From assembly GCA_029266525.1 (NCBI GenBank), contig JAQSWQ010000042.1:1-32081 (forward strand): a DNA stretch of 32,081 nucleotides, in the 5' to 3' direction. The stretch is from Microvirga sp. Its GTDB lineage: Bacteria > Pseudomonadota > Alphaproteobacteria > Rhizobiales > Beijerinckiaceae. Shown one piece after another: positions 17,997-26,812 of this stretch. The notes beneath the pieces are model-generated. The model was not told the DNA's origin. It worked only from the letters and a program-made list of their open reading frames with translations, and did no database searches. The first letter of the stretch is position 1; each line of letters begins with the position of its first letter. The position numbers were made by a program, and so were the translations under genes.

Positions 17997-19042
17997 CACG
18001 GCAGCTCCAGCTCGGCTCGCCCGAGCTCGGCGAAATGATGGGCGATCGCGGCCGGCGCGTCGACCTCCTCGAGGCTCGCCGGCCGCCAGCGCGGCGCGCC
18101 GTCCTTGTCGATGATCGCGGCCCGCACTCCCTCGTAGAAATCGTGGCCTTCGATGATGCGCGAGACGATGCGGAACTCGGTGCGCATCGCGTTCTCGAAG
18201 GAGAGATCGCGGCCGCGGCGCATCTGCTCGAGTGCGACCACAAGGCTCGTCGGCGATTTTGCCCGGATCGTCGCCGCAGTCTTGCGCCCAAAATCCGAGG
18301 CGTCGCTGTCGAGCGAGGCGAGAATCGCAGTCACGCTCTCGCCGGCGAAGCAGCGGTCGATCGTCTCACGCTCGGCCGCAAGCGGCGTAGGTCCCGGATC
18401 GTGGCTGAGACGCGCGAGCGTCTCCTCGACCGGCTCTCCGGCGGTGAGCGCCTCGCGCAGCTCGGCTAGCACGGGCGATCGAACCGCGTGGGTCGCAAGA
18501 CCGAAAGCGAGCGCATCGGCCGTGCGGACCCGCTCGCCGGTGAGCGCGATAAAGGCGCCGGTCTTGCCGGGGAGGCGCGGCAAGGCGTGGGTCGCGCCGA
18601 CGTCGGGGAAGAAGCCGATGCCGACCTCCGGCATCGCGAACTGGTAGCGCTCGCCCGCCACCCGATGGCTGCCGTGAAGCGAGACGCCCACCCCTCCTCC
18701 CATGACAATCCCGTCGATGAGCGAGATGTAGGGCTTCGGGTAGCGCTTGATGCGAATGTTCAGCGCGTATTCGTCACGCCAGAACCGCAGCGCTTCCTCA
18801 TAGCGGCCGGCCGTTCCGAGATCGTAGAGGTGGCGGATGTCGCCGCCGGCCGAGAAGGCGCGCTCACCGGCGGCGGTCACCACGATGCGAGTGACCTCGG
18901 GATCGGCGGCCCAGGCGTCCAGCGCCCGGCGCAGCTCCAGCACCATCCCGTGGGTGATGGCGTTGAGGGCCTGCGGCCGGTTCAGCGTGACGAGACCCGC
19001 CGCCCCGCGCCTCTCGCAAAGGACTTCAGCGTCCCCGGCCAT
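17996..19042 (-). CDS. 3-hydroxyisobutyryl-CoA hydrolase (enoyl-CoA hydratase/isomerase family)
   Basis: A 348-residue crotonase-fold enzyme, probably releasing 3-hydroxyisobutyrate from its CoA ester in valine breakdown. Visible signatures are VTLNRPQALNAIT, RAFSAGGDIRHLYD (oxyanion region), PYISLIDGIVMGGGVGVSLH, FAMPEVGIGFFPDVGATH with the catalytic Glu, and RIVSRIIEGHDFYEGVRA, IIDKDGAPRWRPASLEEV near the C-terminus. Length and C-terminal extension separate HIBCH from ordinary enoyl-CoA hydratases. It is first in a minus-strand unit with the DUF6163-like gene and diverges from hemB over 154 bp. Confidence 0.9.
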   Translation of the reverse strand: MAGDAEVLCERRGAAGLVTLNRPQALNAITHGMVLELRRALDAWAADPEVTRIVVTAAGERAFSAGGDIRHLYDLGTAGRYEEALRFWRDEYALNIRIKRYPKPYISLIDGIVMGGGVGVSLHGSHRVAGERYQFAMPEVGIGFFPDVGATHALPRLPGKTGAFIALTGERVRTADALAFGLATHAVRSPVLAELREALTAGEPVEETLARLSHDPGPTPLAAERETIDRCFAGESVTAILASLDSDASDFGRKTAATIRAKSPTSLVVALEQMRRGRDLSFENAMRTEFRIVSRIIEGHDFYEGVRAAIIDKDGAPRWRPASLEEVDAPAAIAHHFAELGRAELELP

Positions 19043-19150
19043 CCGCTCCTCCGCGCCTCATGGGCGCTTAGACGGCGGGCGCGTCCGGCGTCAAATCGCG
19101 GTTCGGCTTTGCCCTTCCTGCCCTCCCCTGCTGCTTGGATCCAGTCTAAT

Positions 19151-20255
<1,105 letters not shown>

Positions 20256-20291
20256 GTGGCGGGCGGGAGGAGCGCCGCGATGCCGCACGGT

Positions 20292-20696
20292 TCAGGCGCG
20301 GTCGGCATCGCGGGGGCGGGAGAGCGCGTCGCGGCTGACGAAAATCTGACGGCGGCGGAACGCCAGAGGGCTCTCCACAAGGAGCAGGGCCTTGAGGCCT
20401 TCGAGACCTCCGGCAAAGAAGGAGTTTTCGAGAAAGCGCTGCTCGCCCTCGGTCCAATCCGGGATGGCGAGGCCGAACCGAAGCGCCAGATGCTCGGCGA
20501 CGGCCGCGAGATAGGCGTCGTGAACCGGCGCGAGCCGCGGCGGCTCGCTCCCGATGGCGGCCTGCCGTTGCTCGCGATCCGCAACATAGAACTCGTCGAG
20601 AAATTCCCGCAGCAGCGGATCGAACGGCGACCCTGCCTGAGCGCCCCGTGCCACCGCCTCCAAGGTTTTCGGACGGGCGTATGTTGCGTCTGTCAT
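20292..20696 (-). CDS. Small protein partnered with the nucleotidyltransferase (function unknown)
   Basis: A 134-residue acidic-to-neutral, soluble, helical protein. It begins with TDATYARPKTLEAVARGAQ, has LLREFLDEFYVADREQRQA and HDAYLAAVAEHLALRFGL, and ends with GLKALLLVESPLAFRRRQIF and VSRDALSRPR. The closing ESPxxFRxRxIFV block recurs, from memory, in small proteins next to nucleotidyltransferase-fold genes. The start overlaps the upstream gene's stop by 4 nt, so the two are translated together. An RLAPVH string fits RX4H by spacing, but I regard this as chance. No helix-turn-helix is evident. Possible role: partner or antitoxin of the nucleotidyltransferase. Confidence 0.7.
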   Translation of the reverse strand: MTDATYARPKTLEAVARGAQAGSPFDPLLREFLDEFYVADREQRQAAIGSEPPRLAPVHDAYLAAVAEHLALRFGLAIPDWTEGEQRFLENSFFAGGLEGLKALLLVESPLAFRRRQIFVSRDALSRPRDADRA

Positions 20697-21319
20697 GAGC
20701 CCGCTCGCGGTAAGTCGTCGCTTCGTCGCCCGAAGATCTCCTCGATTCCCAGCTGCGTCTTCGGGCTGATTTGCGACGCGGGATAGAATTGCGCGACGAT
20801 GCCGATCGCTTGCTCAGCCGTCGTCACGCCGATCGCCGTCGCGAGCGCCTCGATGTCGGCGCGGTCCCGCGTTTCATCGACGCCCCCGATCTGCATGGCC
20901 AGGCATTTCATCGCGAACAGGTATCGGGGAGAGGCGACGAAGACGCGCAGCCCTGCCGTCTCCTCGCCGGGATAGCTCTTAAGCAGCGTCCGCGCTTCCG
21001 GGTCGCCATCTGGATGGCTCAGGAAGCCTTTGACTCCGTCGTTAAGCCAATCGGGCGGCCAGCCGCGTTCTTGGGCGAGGGCAGCGACGGCGCTTCTCAG
21101 CCAACCTGCATCGTTCCGGATCACCGCGTCGACATCCCTCGTCGCGACCCGATTGGGCAAGGTGAGCACCAGCGCCGAGCCGCCGTATACGGCGATCTCG
21201 ACGAGCCTGCCGGCCTTCGCCGCCATTTGGCCGAGAGCCTGAAACGCTCCCTCCAGGGTCGAGCGGTCGAAACGATCTTGCCTTGCCATCGGGAGCGCGT
21301 CCACCTGCCGGAAAATCAT
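20693..21319 (-). CDS. DUF6036-like nucleotidyltransferase-fold protein
   Basis: A 208-residue protein with a nucleotidyltransferase signature: VYGGSALVLTLPNRVATRDV followed by DAVI, that is GG-S then the RD-x-D catalytic acidic pair. The later KSYPGEETAGLRVFVASPRY and LFAMKCLAMQIGG..RDRADIEALA resemble DUF6036 and AbiEii-like proteins. Members of this broad group act in type IV-like toxin-antitoxin modules or modify tRNA. It is the first gene of a two-gene minus-strand unit with a 4-nt overlap. ATG 21319 or ATG 21289 could be the start; neither has a good SD. Position between hemB and an ABC permease gene suggests an acquired cassette. Confidence 0.72.
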   Translation of the reverse strand: MIFRQVDALPMARQDRFDRSTLEGAFQALGQMAAKAGRLVEIAVYGGSALVLTLPNRVATRDVDAVIRNDAGWLRSAVAALAQERGWPPDWLNDGVKGFLSHPDGDPEARTLLKSYPGEETAGLRVFVASPRYLFAMKCLAMQIGGVDETRDRADIEALATAIGVTTAEQAIGIVAQFYPASQISPKTQLGIEEIFGRRSDDLPRAGS

Positions 21320-21452
21320 AGCCGACGAACAAGCGGCACGCCTATAAGCCCATCGTGAGCGGCGTCGGTGACGGCTGCGCCCGACCGGCGGAACTGGCGC
21401 CGACGCATCGATTGCGGTGGCATCCGGGCGGGGTGGCGGAGGGCTAACTCAC

Positions 21453-22814
21453 TTGCCAAAGCCTTGCCGCATGCGGCCATGCCGGCACATCTGGCCGGTG
21501 CTTCCTGTTGTGGGGCTTGCGGCCTGCGGGCTCGCGGTTGACGCCGAGCAGGCGCGGGTGTGCCGGCTTGCCCTGCCGGCGCTCAACGCAGAAGGCGGGC
21601 GCATCGCCGTCACCCGCACCGTGCCCTGGCTCGAAGCCTACTCCATCCGCATGGAATACCGGGTTGAGCGCGACAACGCCCCGGCACTCGACCGCTACCT
21701 GATCTGCCGCTTCGCCGCGGAGGGCCTCTCGGGCAACAAGGCCGATCTCATCGGGCTCTCGACCGAGGCGGGGCCGGTTGCCGGCTCGACCGTCTACCTC
21801 CTCAAGCGCTTCTACCTCCAATCTCCGGAGGGAGTGGCTGGGGATCCTGGTCCGGGCGACGCCGCGGCCGGGCTGATCGAGATGCCGCGGCCATTCGCCT
21901 ACGGGCTGCAGCAGATCCTCGTTGGCCTGCCGCGGACCGCGATCTACGGCCTCCTTGCGGCCGCTTATGCCCTGGTCTTCGGGTTGGTGGGCCGATTCAA
22001 TCTCGCCTTCGGCGAGCTCGCCGCGCTCGGCGCCGCCGCGACCGCGGTGGGCGTTGGTCTCCTCCTTACGTTCGGCGCCGTCGCGCCCTTGCCGGCGCTC
22101 CTGCTGGGCGCGGTCTGCGCGCTCCTCGCCAGCGCCGTGCACGGAGCGGTCGGGGGCTACTGGACGATCGTGAAGATCCGCTCGGCAGGCGGGCAGGCGA
22201 GCCTTGTCGCGACGGTCGGGCTTTCGCTCGCGCTGATGGAGTACATCCGGCTGGTTCAGGGGACGGCGACGGTGTGGTTTCCGCCGGTCTGGTCGCAGGC
22301 TTGGCTCCTCCTCCGCTCCGGCGAGTTCGTCGTCAGCATCACGCCGGTGTCGCTGCTCACGAGCGCGATCGGCCTCGGTGCCGGCGGCGCCGTCGTTGTC
22401 GCAATGCAGCGCTCCCGTTTCGGCCGCGCCTGGCGGGCCTATGCCGACGATCCCAAGGCCGCCGCCCTCTTCGGGATCGACGGGAATGCGCTCCTCGTGC
22501 GCACCCTCGCCTTGAGCGGAGCGCTCGCCGGCCTGTCCGGGGCGCTGGTCGTGCTGCAATATGGCGGTCTTGGCTTCGCGGGCGGGTTCCAGCTCGGGCT
22601 GAAGGCGCTCGTCGCCGCGGTGCTCGGCGGCGTGGGCTCGGTTCCGGGCGCCTTCCTCGGCGGGCTCGCGATCGGCGCCTTCGAGACGCTATGGTCCATG
22701 CTGATGCCGATCGACGCGCGCGACATCGCGCTCTACTCGCTCCTTGCGGCGGTGCTGATCTTCCGTCCCGGCGGGTTCTTTGGGATGAAGGACGCGACGC
22801 CGCGTCAAGTCTGA
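21453..22814 (+). CDS. LivH-like branched-chain amino-acid ABC permease with lipoprotein-like N-terminal domain
   Basis: A 453-residue protein. The C-terminal about 300 residues are a LivH-type permease with about 8-9 membrane helices: IYGLLAAAYALVFGLVGRFN, FGELAALGAAATAVGV, then FGIDGNALLVRTLALSGALA and GLKALVAAVLGGVGSVPGAF (the conserved EAA-like GG-S-x-G-A region). The N-terminal part is unusual: a basic start, a short hydrophobic stretch PVLPVVGLAAC with a lipobox-like LAAC (Cys25), then about 120 mostly polar residues before helix 1. TTG 21453 is chosen because GGAGGG lies 9 nt upstream; ATG 21471 is an alternative. No binding protein, LivM or ATPase gene is near, so its partners are elsewhere. 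Family call is good; the N-terminal role is unknown. Confidence 0.82.
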   Translation: MPKPCRMRPCRHIWPVLPVVGLAACGLAVDAEQARVCRLALPALNAEGGRIAVTRTVPWLEAYSIRMEYRVERDNAPALDRYLICRFAAEGLSGNKADLIGLSTEAGPVAGSTVYLLKRFYLQSPEGVAGDPGPGDAAAGLIEMPRPFAYGLQQILVGLPRTAIYGLLAAAYALVFGLVGRFNLAFGELAALGAAATAVGVGLLLTFGAVAPLPALLLGAVCALLASAVHGAVGGYWTIVKIRSAGGQASLVATVGLSLALMEYIRLVQGTATVWFPPVWSQAWLLLRSGEFVVSITPVSLLTSAIGLGAGGAVVVAMQRSRFGRAWRAYADDPKAAALFGIDGNALLVRTLALSGALAGLSGALVVLQYGGLGFAGGFQLGLKALVAAVLGGVGSVPGAFLGGLAIGAFETLWSMLMPIDARDIALYSLLAAVLIFRPGGFFGMKDATPRQV

Positions 22815-22843
22815 CGTCGGCGGCTGAGCGCGCCGGAGGCCGC

Positions 22844-24082
22844 ATGGGTTCCTATGCCATCGCCATCGAGGACGTCCGGCGCGCGGCAGCGACCATCGCC
22901 CCGCATGTGCTGCGGACCCCGCTCGTACCGGCGCCGCGCCTTTCCGAGCTCACCGGCGCGACGGTGTTCGTGAAGCACGAGAACATGCACCCGACCGGCG
23001 CCTTCAAGGAGCGTGGCGCGGTCAACAAGCTCGCGAGCCTGACCGATGACGAGCGCCGGCGCGGCGTCGTCGCCATGTCGGCCGGCAACCACGCCCAGGC
23101 GGTCGCGTATCACGCGGGGCGCTTCGGCATCCCGGCTACCATCGTCATGCCGGCGGCGACCCCGCTCGTGAAGGTCGAAAGCACGCGCGCGTATGGCGCG
23201 ACCGTCATCCTCCATGGCGAAAGCCTGTCCGACGCCGCCGATCGCGCGGGTTCGCTGGCCGGAGAGCGGGAATTGGTTCTTGTCCACCCTTACGACGATC
23301 CGTTGGTGATGGCCGGCCAGGGAACCGTCGCCCTGGAAATGCTGGAAGAGCCGGATCTCGAGCGGCTCGTCGTGCCGATCGGCGGCGGCGGGCTCGTCTC
23401 CGGGATCGCCGTCGCGGCGAAGGCGCTCAAGCCCTCGGTCGAGATCGTCGGCGTGGAGGCTTCGCTCTACCCGTCCTTCCACAACGCCATACGGGGTGAG
23501 GATCGCCCGATCGGCGGCCCGACATTGGCCGAGGGCATCGCGGTGAAGACCGTCGGGACGCTCACCCTGCCGATCGTGCGCGACCTCGTCTCCGAGATCG
23601 TCCTCGTCGAGGAGGCGCTGATCGAGCGCGCGGTCGCGGCTTTCGCCACCCTCCAGCACAGCATGGCGGAAGGCGCCGGCGCGGCGGGACTTGCGGCGAT
23701 GCTGGCGCGTCCCGATCTGTTCAAGGGGCGGAGGGTCGGGCTCGTCCTGTGCGGCGGCAACATCGATGCGCGGCTTCTTGCCTCCGTGATGGTGCGCGAG
23801 CTCGAGCGGGACGACCGCATCGCCTCCTTCCGCATTACCTCGCACGACCGACCCGGCGTGCTCGGCCGGGTGGCCAGTCGGCTGGGCGAGCTCGGAGCGA
23901 ACATCCTCGAGGTGTCGCACGGCCGGCTCTTCCTCGACGTGCCGGCAAAAGGGGTCACCATCGACGTGACGGTCGAGACCCGCGGCGCCGGGCACACGGC
24001 CGAGATCCTTGCGGGGCTCGCCCGCGACGGGCTCGATCCTCACCGCATCAACCCGCGCGGCCTCTCCGAGACCGCATATTGA
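22844..24082 (+). CDS. Threonine dehydratase (threonine ammonia-lyase) with ACT domain
   Basis: A 412-residue PLP enzyme that deaminates threonine to 2-oxobutyrate. The PLP lysine is Lys55 in HPTGAFKERGAVNKL. MSAGNHAQAVAYHA and the phosphate-binding loop VPIGGGGLVSGIA are present. The C-terminal about 75 residues are a single ACT domain: FRITSHDRPGVLGRVASRLG and ANILEVSHGR. Length and single ACT fit the TdcB-type/alphaproteobacterial IlvA group. GGAGG lies 4 nt before ATG 22844. It begins 29 nt after the permease stop, so the two may be co-transcribed; the RDD gene starts 11 nt after it. Its isoleucine-related product suits a nearby branched-chain permease, though that link is inference. Confidence 0.93.
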   Translation: MGSYAIAIEDVRRAAATIAPHVLRTPLVPAPRLSELTGATVFVKHENMHPTGAFKERGAVNKLASLTDDERRRGVVAMSAGNHAQAVAYHAGRFGIPATIVMPAATPLVKVESTRAYGATVILHGESLSDAADRAGSLAGERELVLVHPYDDPLVMAGQGTVALEMLEEPDLERLVVPIGGGGLVSGIAVAAKALKPSVEIVGVEASLYPSFHNAIRGEDRPIGGPTLAEGIAVKTVGTLTLPIVRDLVSEIVLVEEALIERAVAAFATLQHSMAEGAGAAGLAAMLARPDLFKGRRVGLVLCGGNIDARLLASVMVRELERDDRIASFRITSHDRPGVLGRVASRLGELGANILEVSHGRLFLDVPAKGVTIDVTVETRGAGHTAEILAGLARDGLDPHRINPRGLSETAY

Positions 24083-24093
24083 GGCAGGAAGTG

Positions 24094-24591
24094 ATGGCGA
24101 ACGGACCCTTTCGCAGCGATCCCTATGCGAGGCCGCCTTCCATGCCGCCGGCCGGCGGCTGGGCGCCGGCCGTCTCCACCGACGGCGTGCTCAGCCGTCG
24201 CCTGTTCGGATACCTCGTCGATCTCATCATGATCGGCCTGCTCGCCCTCGTCCTGTCGATCTTCATCGGCTTCATCGGGCTGCTGACCCTCGGCCTGGGG
24301 TGGAGCCTGTTCGCGATCCTGCCCTTCACGGGCATCCTCTACAGCGCGATCACGCTCGGCGGTTCGAAGCAATCGACCGTTGGCATGCGCCTGATGGGCG
24401 TGCGCGGATTGGACGCGATCAGCGGCGGCCCGGTCGGCCACCTCCGCGCGGCCGTGCATGCGCTCCTGTTCTACGTCGCCGCGACCACCTTCCTGCTCTG
24501 GGTGGTCGACGTGATTATCGGGATGGCGCGGAGCGACCGGCGTATGGGCCACGACCTCCTGGTCGGGCTCGCCTTCGTCCGCAGTTCATAA
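24094..24591 (+). CDS. RDD-family inner-membrane protein
   Basis: A 165-residue protein with a Pro/Gly-rich cytoplasmic leader (PYARPPSMPPAGGWAP) and the RDD pattern: LSRRLFGYLVDLIMIGLLAL has the first helix with R and DxxM-type polar residues, then a second hairpin of helices, the motif GGSKQSTVGMRLMGVR typical for RDD, and two more helices ending in GHDLLVGLAFV. RDD proteins are thought to act in transport or ion exchange; the substrate is unknown. GAGG lies 9 nt before ATG 24094 (GTG 24091 possible). It follows the threonine dehydratase by 11 nt and precedes bpt by 108 bp, an order common in Hyphomicrobiales. Confidence 0.9.
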   Translation: MANGPFRSDPYARPPSMPPAGGWAPAVSTDGVLSRRLFGYLVDLIMIGLLALVLSIFIGFIGLLTLGLGWSLFAILPFTGILYSAITLGGSKQSTVGMRLMGVRGLDAISGGPVGHLRAAVHALLFYVAATTFLLWVVDVIIGMARSDRRMGHDLLVGLAFVRSS

Positions 24592-24604
24592 CGCTGCGAG
24601 CGGA

Positions 24605-24625
24605 GCCTCGCCGCGACCGCGAGGC
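24605..24625 (+). terminator. Possible weak hairpin after the RDD gene
   Basis: GCCTCGC (24605-24611) pairs with 24619-24625 across a 7-nt loop, 13 nt beyond the RDD stop. There is no U-tract, so it may only be a stabilising hairpin. Low confidence. Confidence 0.3.
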
Positions 24626-24699
24626 GCTTGAGACCGCCGAGCGCAATGCTACCTTCATGACGTGCCGCCTTTCGGGGCGGGCCCCCAGAGCTGCCGAGC

Positions 24700-25446
24700 G
24701 TGACAAGCCACCCCCGCGACACCCCGCAATTCTACCTGACCTCCCCCTCCCCCTGTCCGTATCTCCCGGGCAAGGAGGAGCGGAAGGTGTTCACGCACAT
24801 CGTCGGCAAGCGCGCCCGCGAGCTCAACGAGATCCTGACGCAGGGCGGGTTCCGCCGCTCGCAGACCATTGCCTATCGCCCGGCCTGCGAGACTTGCCGC
24901 GCCTGCGTCTCGGTGCGGGTCGTCGTCGACGAGTTCCAGCCGACGGCCAACATGCGGCGGGTGATGAAGGACAATGCGGACATCGTCGGCAACCTCGCCT
25001 CGAACCGCCCCTCCTCCGACCAGTACTCGCTCTTCCGCCGCTATCTCGACGCCCGTCACGCGGACGGCGGCATGGTCGACATGACGGTGCTCGACTACTC
25101 GATGATGGTCGAGGACAGCCACGTCGAGACCCGGGTGGTCGAGTTTCGCCGGCGCGGGCCGGACACCGCCATCAACGGGCGCGGCCGCGGCGACGTGCTC
25201 GGCGTCTGCCTTACCGACGTGCTCAGCGATGGCCTTTCGATGGTCTATTCCTTCTACGACCCCGAGGAAGCCCACCGCAGCCTCGGCACCTTCATGATCC
25301 TCGATCACATCGACCGGGCCCGGGCCATGAAGCTGCCCTATCTCTATCTCGGCTACTGGGTCGAGGGCTCGCCCAAGATGGACTACAAGGCCCGCTTCCG
25401 CCCGCAGGAGCGGCTCATGCCGCAGGGCTGGGCACGCGTGGAGTAG
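24700..25446 (+). CDS. bpt: Aspartate/glutamate leucyltransferase (N-end rule)
   Basis: Transfers leucine from leucyl-tRNA to the N-termini of proteins that begin with Asp or Glu, marking them for ClpS/ClpAP degradation. The 248-residue protein has the N-terminal block [16 protein letters not shown], the cysteine block [14 protein letters not shown], and the C-terminal acetyltransferase-like block [19 protein letters not shown] then [19 protein letters not shown]. These match the bacterial ATE/Bpt family. The start is GTG 24700; a weak GAGC-type SD precedes it. Length is normal. It is convergent with the small gene at 25456, stops 9 nt apart. Confidence 0.94.
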   Translation: MTSHPRDTPQFYLTSPSPCPYLPGKEERKVFTHIVGKRARELNEILTQGGFRRSQTIAYRPACETCRACVSVRVVVDEFQPTANMRRVMKDNADIVGNLASNRPSSDQYSLFRRYLDARHADGGMVDMTVLDYSMMVEDSHVETRVVEFRRRGPDTAINGRGRGDVLGVCLTDVLSDGLSMVYSFYDPEEAHRSLGTFMILDHIDRARAMKLPYLYLGYWVEGSPKMDYKARFRPQERLMPQGWARVE

Positions 25447-25455
25447 GCCCGCAGG

Positions 25456-25824
25456 TCAGCCGCAGAAGAGCGGCTTCCACCCGATCGCGCCGACCGCGCC
25501 GCAGGCCCGTGCGACCGCCGCCGCGCGCTCGCTCCAGAACCAGGCGCCGACCATCAGCGGAAAGGCCGCGCCCCAGAGCACGTGATAGAGCAGGTTGCGC
25601 AGGCTGTAGTACTCCCACCAGCCTGCCTCGTCCCATTCGGCTTTCACGATATCGCGCTCATAGACGTAGTCTGCGCCGTTGAGGGCCGCGTTCCAGCGCT
25701 CGTCCTCGAAAAGCCGCTCCGGATAGGGCGTCGCGTTCGCCCGCCACCAATGCGCGGCGCCGCCGACGAGCCCGCCAAGCGCGGATCCGGTCAGCACCAG
25801 AACGAGATAGCCGAAGGTCGCCAT
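25456..25824 (-). CDS. Small membrane protein of unknown function
   Basis: A 122-residue protein. An N-terminal helix (YLVLVLTGSALGGLVGGAAH, residues 6-25) is followed by a polar, tryptophan-rich section (HWWRANATPYPERLF, then KAEWDEAGWWEYYSLRNLLY), and a second hydrophobic part (VLWGAAFPLMVGAWF). The C-terminus is short and hydrophobic. I do not recognise the family. ATG 25824 has a weak AGG upstream; the frame runs open beyond it but that part does not look coding. It diverges from the thiM riboswitch region and is convergent with bpt. Confidence 0.65.
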   Translation of the reverse strand: MATFGYLVLVLTGSALGGLVGGAAHWWRANATPYPERLFEDERWNAALNGADYVYERDIVKAEWDEAGWWEYYSLRNLLYHVLWGAAFPLMVGAWFWSERAAAVARACGAVGAIGWKPLFCG

Positions 25825-25891
25825 GAGCCTGATCTCGCCGGCATCGTGCCCGAGAGGGCTTAAGCCCGCGTTGCTGCGCGACCGGTTCCGC

Positions 25892-25919
25892 CTTGCAAAC
25901 GTCCCGGCCGCCGTATAAC
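25892..25919 (+). promoter_or_regulatory. Predicted promoter of the thiamine operon
   Basis: CTTGCA (25892-25897), a 16-bp spacer and TATAAC (25914-25919) resemble an alphaproteobacterial housekeeping promoter. Transcription would begin near 25926, just before the TPP riboswitch. Confidence 0.5.
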
Positions 25920-25927
25920 TGCGCCTT

Positions 25928-26016
25928 GTCTCCTTGGGGTGCCCGCGCGCGGGCTGAGAGGCGTTGAAGCCAACCCATCGAACCTGAACCGGGTCATGCC
26001 GGCGGAGGGATAGCGA
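25928..26016 (+). promoter_or_regulatory. TPP riboswitch (THI element)
   Basis: The conserved parts are all present: CTTGGGGTGCCC at the 5' side, CTGAGA (25954-25959), ACCTGA (25982-25987), and GGGTCATGCC followed by GGCGGAGGGA. The thiM SD (GGAGGGA, 26004-26010) lies in the 3' strand of the aptamer and is 7 nt before ATG 26018. TPP binding should therefore hide the SD and reduce translation, as in thiM of Escherichia coli. The mechanism is inferred from position; the element itself is clear. Confidence 0.95.
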
Positions 26017-26017
26017 G

Positions 26018-26812
26018 ATGACAGCGGCCCCGGCGGCCTTGCCCCGAAGCGCCTCGATCGATTGGCCCGACAAGGCTGCGGAGCTGCTCGCGGGGCTGCG
26101 CGAAGGGCGCACGCGCGTCCACGCCATCACCAACGCCGCCGCGCAGGTGCTGACCGCGAACCTGCTGCTCGCGATCGGCGGCGCGCCGTCGCTCACGATC
26201 TCGCCCGACGAGATCACCGCGTTTGCGGCGCGGGCCGACGCGCTCCTCGTCAATCTCGGCACGCTCGACCACGACCGGCGGGCGTCGATCCCCTGGGGCA
26301 TCGCAGCCGCGAAGGCGCACGGGAAGCCCTGGGTGCTCGACCCAGTCTTCGTCGACGCCTCGCCGGCGCGCCTCGAGCTTGCGCGTCTGTGCCTTGCCGG
26401 CACGCCGTGCGTCCTGCGCTGCAACGCGTCGGAGTTCGCCGCCCTCGCCGCGCGAGAAGCGTCGCCGGCGAGCGTCGCCGAGCACGCAGCGGAGCTGCGC
26501 ACTACGATCGCCTTGACCGGTCCGGTGGATTGGGTGAGCGACGGCGAGCGCTTCGTCGCGATCCACAACGGGCATCCGCTCATGGCGCGTGTCACTGCCA
26601 TGGGCTGCGCGGTGACGGCGCTGGTCGCGGCCTTTGCGGCCATCGAGCGCGACGGTTTCACCGCCGCGGCAACCGCTCTCGTCGTCGCCGGCGTCGCGGC
26701 CGAGATCGCGGGCGAAGCCGCCGCCGGGCCGGGCAGCTTCGCGCCGGCCTTCCTCGACGCGCTGCACGGCCTCGACGCGGCCCAGATCGGCAACCGGGCA
26801 CGGATCGCATGA
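26018..26812 (+). CDS. thiM: Hydroxyethylthiazole kinase
   Basis: Phosphorylates 4-methyl-5-(2-hydroxyethyl)thiazole, a salvage step that feeds ThiE. The 264-residue ribokinase-like protein carries VHAITNAAAQVLTANLLLAI, GGAPSLTISPDEI, VLDPVFVDASPARL, and AMGCAVTAL with the catalytic-site cysteine. The usual GTGC reads AMGC here, which seems a mild variation. ATG 26018 is fixed by the riboswitch-embedded SD. The thiE start overlaps its stop by 4 nt. Confidence 0.93.
   Translation: MTAAPAALPRSASIDWPDKAAELLAGLREGRTRVHAITNAAAQVLTANLLLAIGGAPSLTISPDEITAFAARADALLVNLGTLDHDRRASIPWGIAAAKAHGKPWVLDPVFVDASPARLELARLCLAGTPCVLRCNASEFAALAAREASPASVAEHAAELRTTIALTGPVDWVSDGERFVAIHNGHPLMARVTAMGCAVTALVAAFAAIERDGFTAAATALVVAGVAAEIAGEAAAGPGSFAPAFLDALHGLDAAQIGNRARIA

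Noticed and set aside
20503-20520. RLAPVH string in the 134-residue partner protein as a HEPN RX4H site
   Set aside because: The string sits in a proline-rich turn rather than a helix, and I recall it is not conserved; likely chance.
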